Program-made: the position numbers and the translations under genes
From: Phaeobacter cretensis
GTDB lineage: Bacteria; Pseudomonadota; Alphaproteobacteria; Rhodobacterales; Rhodobacteraceae
Length of the DNA stretch: 64,000 nucleotides
Direction: 5' to 3'
Assembly: GCF_047372505.1 (NCBI RefSeq)
Contig: NZ_JBKBEU010000003.1
Location: forward strand, 66,977 to 130,976
Notes under the pieces: model-generated
The model's input: the letters and a program-made list of their open reading frames with translations, nothing else
Told to the model about the DNA's origin: nothing
The model's database searches: none
Shown here: positions 36,750 to 46,190 of the stretch, piece after piece
Position numbering within the stretch: the first letter of the stretch is position 1
Layout of the letters: each line of letters begins with the position of its first letter

Positions 36750-37349
36750 ATGACAAAAGAAAAAGTAGCTTGGGTTAGCTGGGTAGCAGAGCAAGATGCG
36801 ACGGGCGAATTGGCCGAGGCCTACAAAGCCGTGACCATGAGCGACGGGCAGGTCGAGAACCTTTACAAAGCCATGTCGCTCACGCCACGTGTGATCAAAC
36901 CGGCGGACGAACACTACCTGGCACTTCTTCACGACCCGGCCTCACCTCTAAAGCCGTGGCTGGCAGAACTTGTCGCAACCTATGTGTCGATCCTCTGCGG
37001 CAGTCAGTATGCCGCGTTGAACCACGGCGAGAATTTCGAACATTACTTTGGCGACCGGGACGTATCGGGTCGGATACTCAACGGGCTTCGTTTGGGTCAT
37101 TACGAATACGCGCTCACTGAGGATGCACGCGCGTCGCTTACATTCACCAAGAAGCTGAGCTTGACGCCAGGCGAGATGTCACAGCAAGACATCAACGCGC
37201 TGCGTCACGCCGGGCTTTGCGATATCTCGATCAGCTACATTGCTCAGATTGCTGCTTCTTTTGCTTACTGGGCGCGGATCACCAACGCGCTCGGGATTCA
37301 ACCTGGTGAGCAAATCGGTCTGTCTGGGAGACCTTTGAGCCAAGAATGA
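36750..37349 (+). CDS. AhpD-like (peroxidase-related) protein lacking the redox cysteines
   Basis: This 199-residue protein has the fold signature of the carboxymuconolactone decarboxylase/AhpD 'peroxidase-related enzyme' family: ELVATYVSILCGSQYAALNHG aligns with the usual E-x-VS-x-LNGC-x-YC-x-x-HHG. The two catalytic cysteines correspond to Ser85 and Ala88, while Glu73 and His92 remain. It is therefore unlikely to be an AhpD-type reductase. The gene starts 15 bp after its neighbour, so the two are probably co-transcribed. Its role is unknown. Confidence 0.7.
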   Translation: MTKEKVAWVSWVAEQDATGELAEAYKAVTMSDGQVENLYKAMSLTPRVIKPADEHYLALLHDPASPLKPWLAELVATYVSILCGSQYAALNHGENFEHYFGDRDVSGRILNGLRLGHYEYALTEDARASLTFTKKLSLTPGEMSQQDINALRHAGLCDISISYIAQIAASFAYWARITNALGIQPGEQIGLSGRPLSQE

Positions 37350-37412
37350 ATTGGCTGAATTTGTCTGCTGGCGCAATGGCCTCTAGTGTAAGGCCGAGAA
37401 ACTTCATTTGTT

Positions 37413-38096
37413 GTGGTGCGACTCTTGAGTATAGCGAAACTGGAAAATGCGAACCTAGGCGAAAAAATCTACGAAGATTTGCGCCTAAGACTAATTGTGG
37501 GCGATCTCGCGCCTGATGACCGTCTTTCGATTCGGAAACTGGCGGATGAGTTCAACGTCTCAACGATGCCGGTGCGTGAGGCGCTAAAGCGGCTTGAAAC
37601 GGAAAAGGCCCTTGTTGGATCGGCAAAGCGTGCCTATCGCGTCCCTGATATTTCTGCTGAAGATGCCGAAGATTTGTTCTTTGTGCGCGCCACACTTGAG
37701 GGGGCTGGAGCGGAACGCGCAATTTCTTTTCTGACCAGTGCTGATTTGGAACGCCTTCGTCGGTACGCATCGAAGATGGATGATGCTTGGAGCAGGTTTG
37801 ACGCACACGATTTTCTATTGAACAATTTTCATTTCCATTCACTGATTTACCAGTCGACGCGCAACTCAGATCTGAGCGAGATCGCCGAGACACTCTATGC
37901 ACGCAGTGGGCCCTGGCTGGGCCGTGCCATTCGAGAATTCGCTGAACAAAAGGATTGGGCCAACGAGCATCACGACATCATTGATGCATTCGAAGCTGGA
38001 GACGCGAAACGAGTGCGTGAGCTGATTGAATCCGATGTAAATTGGGGCTCCACATATTTCAGTGAACGCGAGCGACGGGCCGTGTCCGATGGGTGA
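37413..38096 (+). CDS. GntR-family regulator, FCD (FadR) subfamily
   Basis: This is a 227-residue regulator with an N-terminal winged helix-turn-helix (SIRKLADEFNVSTMPVREALKRLE, residues about 38-61) and a C-terminal all-helical FCD domain with metal-ligand-type His residues (NNFHFHSLIY, ANEHHDIIDAFEAGD). FCD regulators usually repress catabolic genes until a small carboxylate or amino acid is bound. The start appears to be GTG at 37413; a TTG a few codons in is possible. It lies at the centre of a set of five matching palindromes, which makes it the prime candidate for their binder. No operator lies directly before it, so autoregulation would act through operator 1. Confidence 0.88.
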   Translation: MVRLLSIAKLENANLGEKIYEDLRLRLIVGDLAPDDRLSIRKLADEFNVSTMPVREALKRLETEKALVGSAKRAYRVPDISAEDAEDLFFVRATLEGAGAERAISFLTSADLERLRRYASKMDDAWSRFDAHDFLLNNFHFHSLIYQSTRNSDLSEIAETLYARSGPWLGRAIREFAEQKDWANEHHDIIDAFEAGDAKRVRELIESDVNWGSTYFSERERRAVSDG

Positions 38097-38112
38097 AGAT
38101 TAGGCGCTTGCA

Positions 38113-38130
38113 AATCTGAGATCACAGATT
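38113..38130. promoter_or_regulatory. Palindromic operator 2 (upstream of ABC transporter)
   Basis: AATCTGAGATCACAGATT differs from the perfect 18-bp palindrome by one base. It is the promoter-distal member of a pair; operator 3 lies 61 bp downstream centre to centre. The pair could support looping or two bound dimers. Confidence 0.7.
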
Positions 38131-38173
38131 TTCTTGACTCGATTGGCAGACTGAGGCAGCTTCTGCACAAATA

Positions 38174-38191
38174 AATGTGTGATCACAGATT
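38174..38191. promoter_or_regulatory. Palindromic operator 3 (ABC transporter promoter)
   Basis: AATGTGTGATCACAGATT lies 29 bp before the ATG of the substrate-binding-protein gene. An extra half-site GGATCACA follows at 38193-38200. The location overlaps the likely core promoter or leader and fits repression. Confidence 0.72.
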
Positions 38192-38220
38192 GGGATCACA
38201 CGCACAATAGGGAGCTAGCG

Positions 38221-39720
38221 ATGAATGACATCTCAAAATTTTTAGCCACCACTGCACTATGCGCGTCGGGGATGATCGGTCTGTCGGCGCAATCGGCTTA
38301 TGCGGAGAAAGTACTCCGCTTTGGACACCCGGTCGGAATGGGCGGAGCCGAAAGTATGGATCCGATCGGCACGAACCGGTTCTACTATGCCGTCATCATT
38401 GCTCAGAACAAGCTGGTCCGCATCGCCCCTGATGGACGTCCCGAGGCATCCCTTGCGGTCAGCTGGGAGGCTTCAGAAGATGCCAAGAACTGGACTTTCA
38501 ATCTTCGCGAAGGGGTGACCTTCCACGACGGTAGTACTTTTGATGCCGCCGATGTGGTCGAGCAGTTCAAGCGGATCAAGGATCCAGCCAATGAATCACC
38601 TCTCGCTTCTGCTCTCGAAATTGTCGAGACTGTCGAAGCTGTCGATGATCATAAGGTCATCTTTCACCTCAACAATGCCCATGCGGATTTCCCTCTATTG
38701 CTCACTGATTATCGTGTGCGGATGATCCCATCCGAGTCCGGAGCAACTATCGGTGATACCGGCATTGGCACCGGTCCGTTCAAACTAGATACGCTCGATC
38801 CCGAAGGCACAACCGTACTAGTTGGCAATCCCGATTATTGGGAAGGCGCGCCCAAGTTGGACCGTATTGAAATTATCGGCATCCCGGATGCACAGGCGCG
38901 TGTACAGGCCATGCTTGGAGGGCAGATCGACTGGATTTTGTCCGTGAACGCGCAGCAAGCTCCGCTTTTTGCCAATAACGACAGTTTCACATTGCAGTCT
39001 TACTCAGCGGGCGATTGGAAGGGCATATCCTTCGATGTACGCGAAGCGCCATTCGATGATCCTAAGGTGCGCAAAGCCCTGCGAATGGTCGTCGACCGGA
39101 AAGCGATGGCCGAATTGGTCGTCGGCCCGAACGGTGGCACAGTCAGCTGTGACAATCCGGTCTTTCCTGCGGACCAGTACCGGGCTGAACAAAGCTGCCC
39201 GCAGGATATTGAAGGGGCAAAAGCTCTATTGGCTGAAGCTGGCTATCCAGACGGCATCGACATTGAAATCAGCACGTCGAATTTGGACCAACACTGGGTC
39301 AATATTGCGGAGGTTTACCAGCAGCAAGCGGCCGCTGCGGGCATCAATGTTTCGATCAACATGGAACCGTCCGACGGCTACTGGAGCGATGTCTGGATGA
39401 AACATCCAGCCTTCCTCTCCTGGTGGAGCTCACGCCCCGCTGATCAAATCCTGAATGAGGCCTTCCGAGGCAGCGCGTCTTGGAACGAGTCGCGTTACAG
39501 CAACCCGGAATTTGACGATAAGCTCGACGCCGCGCGGCGTGCTCCGTCGTTCGAAGAGCGGGCTGCGCTTTATGGCGATGCTCAGACGCTTCTATGGGAA
39601 GAAGGTGGCACACTAATTCCGTTCCACTTGAACATTACTCGCGTGCTCGCTGAAGGGGTTTCCGGATTTGATGAGATAGACGAACAGCACACCCGCTGGC
39701 ATCTTGTCGGTAAAGAATAA
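38221..39720 (+). CDS. Peptide/nickel-type ABC transporter substrate-binding protein
   Basis: This 499-residue SBP_bac_5-family protein has a signal peptide cleaved probably after QSAYA (residue 28). Typical segments are LAVSWEASEDAKNWTFNLREGVTFHDG and GIGTGPFKLDTLDPEG. It belongs to the DppA/OppA group that binds peptides, opines or other amines. It is the first gene of a four-gene importer under operators 2 and 3. The genes around it suggest an N-methylated amino acid or peptide as ligand. Confidence 0.9.
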   Translation: MNDISKFLATTALCASGMIGLSAQSAYAEKVLRFGHPVGMGGAESMDPIGTNRFYYAVIIAQNKLVRIAPDGRPEASLAVSWEASEDAKNWTFNLREGVTFHDGSTFDAADVVEQFKRIKDPANESPLASALEIVETVEAVDDHKVIFHLNNAHADFPLLLTDYRVRMIPSESGATIGDTGIGTGPFKLDTLDPEGTTVLVGNPDYWEGAPKLDRIEIIGIPDAQARVQAMLGGQIDWILSVNAQQAPLFANNDSFTLQSYSAGDWKGISFDVREAPFDDPKVRKALRMVVDRKAMAELVVGPNGGTVSCDNPVFPADQYRAEQSCPQDIEGAKALLAEAGYPDGIDIEISTSNLDQHWVNIAEVYQQQAAAAGINVSINMEPSDGYWSDVWMKHPAFLSWWSSRPADQILNEAFRGSASWNESRYSNPEFDDKLDAARRAPSFEERAALYGDAQTLLWEEGGTLIPFHLNITRVLAEGVSGFDEIDEQHTRWHLVGKE

Positions 39721-39739
39721 GCCTTTCCGGTAATCTAAT

Positions 39740-40693
39740 GTGCTGAATCTACTTCTTAAAAGACTGGTCCTGGCGGCCATCACCATCGCGATCGTAGTCA
39801 CGATCGTGTTTCTGGCGGTCGAGGCGTTACCGGGGGATGCCTGTACATCCTTCCTGGGGCGGGCCGCTAAGGGCAATAGGCTGTTGCTTTGCCAAGAGGA
39901 ATTTGGGTTGAATCGCCCGGCCTTTGAACGATTTGTCGAGTGGATCGGTGCTGCCCTGCACGGAGATTTAGGCCAATCGATGGCACGCAAAGATACCGTT
40001 ACAGAATTGGTCGGCATCAGATTGCGGAACACTCTTTTGCTTGGACTTTCAGCCTGTGCACTCGGCGTGCCGCTTGCAATTATGCTGGGTACCGTCTCTG
40101 GCCTTTGGCGCGACCGACCACTGGATATCGGTCTTTCCACTTTCGCAATTGTCGTCATGACCATTCCCGAGTTTGTCATGGGGACCATTCTAATCCTTAT
40201 CTTCTCGATCTGGCTGAAATGGTTGCCCGGCATTGTCATCACCCGACCGGCAGCCCCACTGGGTGAATTCCTGGGTGACATCATCCTGCCAGTGATTGCT
40301 CTGGCGGGCATCATGACGGCCCATATCATGCGTATGGTTCGCACCAGCGTCATTGACGTAATGAACAGCGAGTACATCAAGATGGCTAAACTCAAGGGCG
40401 TCCCATACTGGGCGATGGTCCGGCGCCATGTGCTCCCCAACGCGCTGGTTCCAACCATCAACCTAATAGCTCTGACCATTGCGTGGATGTTGGGTGGGGT
40501 CGTGGTGATCGAGGTTGTATTCAACTACCCCGGTATTGGCCGGTTGATCGTCGATGCCATTGGCGATCGAGACCTGCCCCTTGTACAGGGAATCGCTCTG
40601 GTTCTCGCGAGCATTTATGTCGGACTGAATCTGGCTGCCGATATCTTGACACTGATACTCAATCCGAAACTAAGAACAATGAAAGGTCACTAG
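39740..40693 (+). CDS. Dpp-type ABC transporter permease (DppB-like)
   Basis: This is a 317-residue inner-membrane permease starting at GTG (39740). The N-terminal segment LLKRLVLAAITIAIVVTIVF and the EAA-type loop YIKMAKLKGVPYWAMVRRHVLPNAL are typical of DppB. It follows the binding-protein gene by 19 bp and pairs with the next permease. Confidence 0.9.
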   Translation: MLNLLLKRLVLAAITIAIVVTIVFLAVEALPGDACTSFLGRAAKGNRLLLCQEEFGLNRPAFERFVEWIGAALHGDLGQSMARKDTVTELVGIRLRNTLLLGLSACALGVPLAIMLGTVSGLWRDRPLDIGLSTFAIVVMTIPEFVMGTILILIFSIWLKWLPGIVITRPAAPLGEFLGDIILPVIALAGIMTAHIMRMVRTSVIDVMNSEYIKMAKLKGVPYWAMVRRHVLPNALVPTINLIALTIAWMLGGVVVIEVVFNYPGIGRLIVDAIGDRDLPLVQGIALVLASIYVGLNLAADILTLILNPKLRTMKGH

Positions 40694-40694
40694 G

Positions 40695-41585
40695 ATGAGT
40701 GTCGAGGCCACCGAAATCGACTTGCGCCCGCGGCTTCACATTCAGTTCCTACGCGTGCTTGCAGCGATGTGGCGACAGCCTTCGGGGAAGGTGGGGCTCA
40801 CACTCCTGTCAGCTCACCTGTTCATTGCTGTTTTTGCGGGCGTGCTGGTCACGCATGATTTTGCCATGCAGGACGCCACAGCGATCTTTGCCAAACCAAG
40901 TGCCGAGCACTGGCTGGGGACCGACAATCTGGGGCGCGACGTTCTTTCGCGCACATTGCTTGGAGGGCGTCCGGCTCTTATTACAACATTCTTCGGGACC
41001 ATGCTGGCACTTTTGCTTGGTGGGTTTCTCGGAATTTTTCTAGGCTTTATCGGCGGTACGGTAGATGACGTTGCGATGCGGGTTGTGGATGCATTCCTAG
41101 CGATCCCCTGGCTGCTTCTCCTTCTGCTCATTATCGCAATTTTTGGCACCGCCACTATTGTGATGATCCTGACTCTTGGGATTCTCTATGCGGTGGCAAT
41201 CATCCGTATCATCCGCGCTGGCACGCTCGACGTGGTGGCCCAGGATTACATCACCGCCGCCCGCACACGTGGGGAACGCAGTGTGACAATCGTGGTGAGG
41301 GAGTTGTTGCCCAATGTGCTGGATGTGGTCTTGGTCGAAGGCGCGATGCGCTGGAGCTGGATGCTGCTAACTTTCAGCGCGCTGTCGTTCCTCGGGTTCG
41401 GTGTCACCCCGCCGACGCCAGACTGGGGATTGATGATCGCGTCGTCGCGGAACTTCATGTCGATCTCGGTTTGGCCTGTGATCGCGCCAATGATCGCGCT
41501 CAGCACGCTAATCGTTGGGTTAAATCTCTCTGCAGACGCGCTTGCCAAGGCATTGGGTGTCGACCGTGCGAGGATCGGCGGGTGA
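40695..41585 (+). CDS. Dpp-type ABC transporter permease (DppC-like)
   Basis: This 296-residue permease begins MSVEATEIDLRPRLH. DppC signatures include HWLGTDNLGRDVLSRTLLGGR and the coupling loop YITAARTRGERSVTIVVRELLPNVL, followed by SWMLLTFSALSFLGFGVTPPTPDWG. It starts one base after the preceding stop codon and overlaps the ATPase gene by 4 bp. Confidence 0.91.
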   Translation: MSVEATEIDLRPRLHIQFLRVLAAMWRQPSGKVGLTLLSAHLFIAVFAGVLVTHDFAMQDATAIFAKPSAEHWLGTDNLGRDVLSRTLLGGRPALITTFFGTMLALLLGGFLGIFLGFIGGTVDDVAMRVVDAFLAIPWLLLLLLIIAIFGTATIVMILTLGILYAVAIIRIIRAGTLDVVAQDYITAARTRGERSVTIVVRELLPNVLDVVLVEGAMRWSWMLLTFSALSFLGFGVTPPTPDWGLMIASSRNFMSISVWPVIAPMIALSTLIVGLNLSADALAKALGVDRARIGG

Positions 41586-43594
41586 AAGTTTCGGACAATC
41601 TGCTTCAAACACAGGATCTGCGCATCGGTATCCCGATGAACGATGCTTCATTCAATATCGTCAGCGGAATCGACATGGCAGTCCAACGTGGTGAATCCAT
41701 TGGACTTGTTGGAGAATCCGGCAGTGGAAAGAGCACGATTGCTCTTTCGATGATGGGCTATTTGGATACAGGGCTACATGTTCTGCAGGGTTCGTCGAGT
41801 TTTGATGGGGCGTCAGTCTTTGACCTGCCTTTGGCAAAGCTGCAGAAGCTGAGAGGAGGGCGGCTCGGCCTAATCCCGCAAAATGCAGGACAAGCCCTTT
41901 CACCCAATCTCCGCATCGCTGCACAGCTGACCGAGGCACTGGAACTGCATTCCGATATCACTGAAGCCGATCGCAAAGCGCGCATGGTCGAGCTTCTTAA
42001 TCATGTGCGTTTGCCTGATCCAGAGGTGATCCTTGACCGCTATCCGCACCAGTTGTCCGGCGGGCAGCAACAGCGCGTCGCAATCGCCATGGCGCTGGCC
42101 GGAGAACCAGAGGGGCTAATCCTTGACGAGCCGACAACCGGACTCGACGTAACGACGCAAGCACATATTCTTGAGTTGTTGGCCGAGCTACGTGTAGAGC
42201 GCAACCTGGCGATGGTCTTCGTCAGCCACGATCTGGGCGTGATCGCGCGTGTCTGCACACGTGTAGTAGTGCTATATGCCGGCGCAATCGCCGAGGATGG
42301 CCCAGTCGGAGATGTGCTGCGCAATCCTATTCATCCCTATACGCGTGGACTGATAGCATCGATTCCCAAGCTGTCAGAGGTCGCTATTCCAGCCTCGATG
42401 GAGGGGCGCCCACCTTCTCCCGGCGACCGGGAAGGTGGCTGCCTATTCGCGGCGCGTTGTGCGCATGTAACAGATATCTGCCGGGTCGAAAAACCCACTG
42501 AACAGGCAGAGGGATGTGGTCACATCGTGCATTGCCATAATGCCGAGTCTATCGCCCGAGATGCTGCGTTGCCATCGTCAACACGCCGCGAACACGTCAA
42601 GGCCGGATCGCCGATCATTTCTTTGGATGGTGTCCAGATCCGCTACGACAAACCGGGATGGATTGAGAGAGTGATCGGGAAGCCAAGGCCGACGCCGACC
42701 TGTGACTGGATCGACTTGTCTATCTGCGCGGGTGAGACAGTGGGGCTGGTCGGCGAGAGTGGTTCTGGGAAATCGACGATCCTTAAGGCAATATCCGGCC
42801 TCGTACCGCCAAGCGAGGGGAGTATCTATGGTCCAGATGGTCAGGTGCTGCCGCATTCACTAGACGACAGGACCGGCGAGCAGAAACGTCGCATTCAGAT
42901 GATTTTCCAAAACCCCGACGCCTCACTGAACCCGCGTCAGACCGTCGAGGAAATCATAAGTAGCCCTCTGAAGCTCTACGAAAACTTGACCGGCCGGGCC
43001 CGGCAGGATCGCGTGGTTGAGCTTCTTGATCAGGTGCGGCTTGGTCCGTCCTATCTGCGCAAACTGCCGACACAGATGAGTGGAGGTGAGAAACAACGGA
43101 TCAGCATAGCCCGTGCTTTTGCTGCACGCCCAGACCTGATCCTGTGCGATGAGGTGACTTCGGCGCTAGACGTTTCAGTTCAGGCTGCCGTGCTGAATCT
43201 GCTGGTCGATCTTCAGGCGAAAACTGGTGCGGCGCTTTTGTTCGTCAGCCACGATCTTGCGGTGGTTCGGGCCATATCTGATCGCGTGATGGTTCTGTAC
43301 CAAGGCAGAATGTGCGAAATGGGCCCAACGGAGGATGTCTTTGGAGCACCATACCATCCGTATTCGTCACTACTGCTCAATGCTGCTCTGGAACCGGACC
43401 CAGACAAAGTGCCGACGCTTCTGGCCGACGATACGACCGAATTGTCGCCGCCAGTACAAGGATGTCCTTTTCAACGACGCTGCGCGCGCCGCATCGGTGA
43501 CCTGTGCGACATGGAACGCCCCGGCAACACCTTAGGCGAAGGAAGTTTGCATGATATTCGCTGTCATCTGAATGAGAGTGATTTGAGGGGTTGA
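41582..43594 (+). CDS. Fused double ATPase of the Dpp-type transporter (DppD-DppF)
   Basis: This protein of about 670 residues joins the two ATPases of the Dpp/Opp system. The first domain has Walker A GESGSGKSTIALS, signature QLSGGQQQRVAIA and Walker B LILDEPTTGLD, and ends with a Cys-rich oligopeptide-transporter tail (GGCLFAARCAHVTDICR). The second has GESGSGKSTILKA, TQMSGGEKQRISIAR and ILCDEVTSALD and a similar tail (GCPFQRRCARRIGDLCD). It starts at a GTG overlapping the DppC-like gene by 4 bp. Fused forms occur but separate genes are more common. Confidence 0.9.
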   Translation: MKVSDNLLQTQDLRIGIPMNDASFNIVSGIDMAVQRGESIGLVGESGSGKSTIALSMMGYLDTGLHVLQGSSSFDGASVFDLPLAKLQKLRGGRLGLIPQNAGQALSPNLRIAAQLTEALELHSDITEADRKARMVELLNHVRLPDPEVILDRYPHQLSGGQQQRVAIAMALAGEPEGLILDEPTTGLDVTTQAHILELLAELRVERNLAMVFVSHDLGVIARVCTRVVVLYAGAIAEDGPVGDVLRNPIHPYTRGLIASIPKLSEVAIPASMEGRPPSPGDREGGCLFAARCAHVTDICRVEKPTEQAEGCGHIVHCHNAESIARDAALPSSTRREHVKAGSPIISLDGVQIRYDKPGWIERVIGKPRPTPTCDWIDLSICAGETVGLVGESGSGKSTILKAISGLVPPSEGSIYGPDGQVLPHSLDDRTGEQKRRIQMIFQNPDASLNPRQTVEEIISSPLKLYENLTGRARQDRVVELLDQVRLGPSYLRKLPTQMSGGEKQRISIARAFAARPDLILCDEVTSALDVSVQAAVLNLLVDLQAKTGAALLFVSHDLAVVRAISDRVMVLYQGRMCEMGPTEDVFGAPYHPYSSLLLNAALEPDPDKVPTLLADDTTELSPPVQGCPFQRRCARRIGDLCDMERPGNTLGEGSLHDIRCHLNESDLRG

Positions 43595-43615
43595 TTGGAA
43601 TTTTTTCTGACTTTA

Positions 43616-43633
43616 AATCTGTGATCACAGATT
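43616..43633. promoter_or_regulatory. Palindromic operator 4 (dimethylglycine dehydrogenase-like gene)
   Basis: AATCTGTGATCACAGATT is a perfect 18-bp palindrome and the best copy of the set. It ends 12 bp before the ATG at 43646, so a bound protein would also block the ribosome-binding region or the promoter. Its presence here suggests a separate promoter for the two downstream demethylation genes, independent of the transporter operon. Confidence 0.78.
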
Positions 43634-43645
43634 GGGAATCCAAGC

Positions 43646-46051
43646 ATGACTGATATTGATACAACGGCAAGAGTAGTAGTGATCGGCGGCGGCGTCGTTG
43701 GATGCTCAATCCTATATCATCTAGCCAAAAACGGCTGGAGTGACGTGGTGTTGCTGGAACGCCAAGAGTTAACATCTGGCTCGAGTTGGCATGCGGCGGG
43801 TGGGCTATTCACCGTTGTTCGACCCAACGCTTCGGCCGAGATGCATCGCTATACTTTTCAGATCTATCGCGAGTTGGAAGAAGTGCATGGACAGCACTGT
43901 GGATTCCATTTCACTGGCGGCCTGAACATCTGCCGTACCCAAGACGAGATCGATTCGAATGCAATGATGCAGAGCGCCTGTCGGAGGCTTGGGATCGAGG
44001 GGCACTTTATTTCTTTGAAAGAAGCAAAGGCCAAGGCACCAATTCTTGATACCTCTCAGATGATTGCTGCGTTCTGGGAAGACGAGGGCGGTCACGTTGA
44101 TCCGGCTTCGGCCACCAACGCATTTGCAGGCGCAGCGCGCCTGCTGGGCGCGACGATACACCGGCACACCCCGGTCACAGCCACCAATCAGCGGGTGGAT
44201 GGGACATGGGATGTGATTACGGAAAAAGGCACGATCCATGCGGAGTATGTGGTAAATGCCGCCGGCCTTTGGGGACGTGAAGTGGCGAGGATGGCGGGGA
44301 TAGAACTGCCATTGATGCCTGTCGAGCATCAGTACCTTGTGACAGAAGCCATCCCGTTGATTGAGAACCTCGGGTTCGAATTGCCCCAGATCAACGACAA
44401 CGAAACCGGCTGCTATGCGCGGCAGGAAGGCATGGGCCTGCTATTGGGCGCTTATGAGGACAAGATGCGGCATTGGGCCAAGGATGGAACACCGCTGGAT
44501 TTCGGACATGAACTGCTGCCTGATGACCTCTCTTGCATGGAATGGAATCTCGAGCGATCGGTTGAGATCATGCCTTGTCTAGGAGAGGCGGGTGTGAAGC
44601 GGGTGATAAACGGGCCAATGATTTTTTCTCCGGATCTTGGACCATTGATCGGTCCGCATCCGGCTCTACGGAACTATTTCTGCGCCAATGGCGTTATGGC
44701 GGGTTTCAATCAAGGCGGTGGCATCGGTCGTGTCTTGGCCGAGTGGATTGTCGGCGGAGAACCAGAGATCGATATTTTCAATTGGGACGTCGCGCGGTTC
44801 GGAGCCTTTGCGACGCAGAAATACACCGAGGAGTTGACCCGGTACTTCTATGAAAATCGATCCGAGAAGGTCTTTCCCTATCAGAGCTTCCCGGCTGCTC
44901 GCCCGCAGGCCAAATCACCAGTACATGATCGGCTGATCGAAGCGGGGGCGGTCTTTGGCACGGGGTTTGGGCGAGAACACGCCACTTGGTACGCGCCAGA
45001 AGGGACCGAACCTGTCGACAGCCTGACTTACCGCCAGCCAAATTGGTGGGGTCCTGTGGCCAAGGAAGGCCAGGCCTTGCGAAGTGGTGCAGGTTTGTTT
45101 GAATTCTCCGACATGGCCAAAATCGAGGTCACAGGTCCAAATGCTGCGGCTTGGCTTGATCGGATCATGGCCAACCGGCTCCCGAAACCCGGGCGGCTCT
45201 GCCTGTCACCAATGCTGTCGGAGAAAGGTCGGGTGATCGGTGATTTCACCATCTCGAACCTTGGTGATCGCTACTTAATCATCGGCACCTACGCGATGCA
45301 GCTGGCCTATCTGCGCCATTTCCGACGGTTCCTGCCCGTCGAGGGTGTGACCGTAACAAACCTTTCGGATGTTTTGGCGGGCCTGGCACTGGCTGGACCT
45401 AACGCTCAGAGCATTATGGCTGAGCTAAGCGACGAGCGTATGGAAACGGAGTTCTTTCGGTTCATGGACGCAAAGAAGATTACGCTGGCAGGGGTGAAAG
45501 AAGTCGTCGCTCTGCGCGTTTCTTACACTGGTGAGGCGGGGTATGAACTCTACATGCCCCTTGACCAGCAGCGCAAAATCTTTGACGCGCTGCGCGGAGA
45601 AGGGGCCGCTCTCTGCGGCTTGCGTGCTCTGATGATGCTAAGGTTGGAAAAAAGCTACCCGGCCTGGGGATCAGAGATCACTAGCGACTACTACGCTCAT
45701 GAGTGTGACATGATGAACCACGTCAAGTCTGACAAAGGCGAATTTATCGGTCGCGAAGCGGTATTGAACTATGGTCCTCCGCGCGAACGGCCGGTCACGC
45801 TAACTGTGGAGGTAGGAGGGGATGCAATCTGGGGGGATGAGGCGATCTTTCTTGATGGATCTCTTGTTGGCTATGTCTGTTCGGGTGGTTGGGGGCCTGT
45901 AGTGGAAAAGCACATCGCCCTTGGGTATGTTGTTCCTGAGGGGTATCGCGAAGACGGTGACTACGCGGTGGAGATCCTTGGGACATTGCGCAAAGCCAAG
46001 CTGGCGCCGCAGCCGCTTTATGATCCCACCGGAAGCCGAATGCGCGCGTGA
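43646..46051 (+). CDS. Dimethylglycine/sarcosine dehydrogenase-like flavoprotein (GcvT fusion)
   Basis: This 801-residue protein has an N-terminal DAO-type FAD domain (VVVIGGGVVGCSILYHLAKNGW; TSGSSWHAAGGLFTVVRP, the region of the covalent-FAD His in DMGDH). A C-terminal GcvT-like folate domain spans about residues 430-800 (GRLCLSPMLSEKGRVIGDFT, VSYTGEAGYELYMPLDQQ, LRLEKSYPAWGSEI). Enzymes of this layout oxidatively demethylate dimethylglycine or sarcosine and pass the formaldehyde unit to THF. Dimethylglycine is the likely substrate because sarcosine oxidase is encoded separately, but this is inference. Confidence 0.87.
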   Translation: MTDIDTTARVVVIGGGVVGCSILYHLAKNGWSDVVLLERQELTSGSSWHAAGGLFTVVRPNASAEMHRYTFQIYRELEEVHGQHCGFHFTGGLNICRTQDEIDSNAMMQSACRRLGIEGHFISLKEAKAKAPILDTSQMIAAFWEDEGGHVDPASATNAFAGAARLLGATIHRHTPVTATNQRVDGTWDVITEKGTIHAEYVVNAAGLWGREVARMAGIELPLMPVEHQYLVTEAIPLIENLGFELPQINDNETGCYARQEGMGLLLGAYEDKMRHWAKDGTPLDFGHELLPDDLSCMEWNLERSVEIMPCLGEAGVKRVINGPMIFSPDLGPLIGPHPALRNYFCANGVMAGFNQGGGIGRVLAEWIVGGEPEIDIFNWDVARFGAFATQKYTEELTRYFYENRSEKVFPYQSFPAARPQAKSPVHDRLIEAGAVFGTGFGREHATWYAPEGTEPVDSLTYRQPNWWGPVAKEGQALRSGAGLFEFSDMAKIEVTGPNAAAWLDRIMANRLPKPGRLCLSPMLSEKGRVIGDFTISNLGDRYLIIGTYAMQLAYLRHFRRFLPVEGVTVTNLSDVLAGLALAGPNAQSIMAELSDERMETEFFRFMDAKKITLAGVKEVVALRVSYTGEAGYELYMPLDQQRKIFDALRGEGAALCGLRALMMLRLEKSYPAWGSEITSDYYAHECDMMNHVKSDKGEFIGREAVLNYGPPRERPVTLTVEVGGDAIWGDEAIFLDGSLVGYVCSGGWGPVVEKHIALGYVVPEGYREDGDYAVEILGTLRKAKLAPQPLYDPTGSRMRA

Positions 46052-46067
46052 TATGAGGATCTAGGAA

Positions 46068-46190
46068 ATGACAGACATCATTCATTCTGAAACCTGGGCC
46101 GGAACGGCGAGAAGGAAGTTCACCTTTTCGCAACTGAACCAGGAGCCACATGATGTCCAGACGCCGCCGTTCCACCCGCCAGCCACGTAA
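46068..46190 (+). CDS. Possible 40-residue leader ORF before the MttB-family gene
   Basis: An ATG after TAGGAA starts a 40-codon frame (MTDIIHSETWAGTARRKFTF at its start) that overlaps the methyltransferase start at 46150 in another frame. It could couple translation of the next gene. No homology is recognised and it may be chance. Confidence 0.25.
   Translation: MTDIIHSETWAGTARRKFTFSQLNQEPHDVQTPPFHPPAT

Noticed and set aside
39613..40524. A 303-codon minus-strand frame opposite the DppB-like permease.
   Set aside because: It is rich in Met, Thr and Arg repeats typical of antisense to a membrane-protein gene, and the plus-strand permease has clear motifs and operon context.
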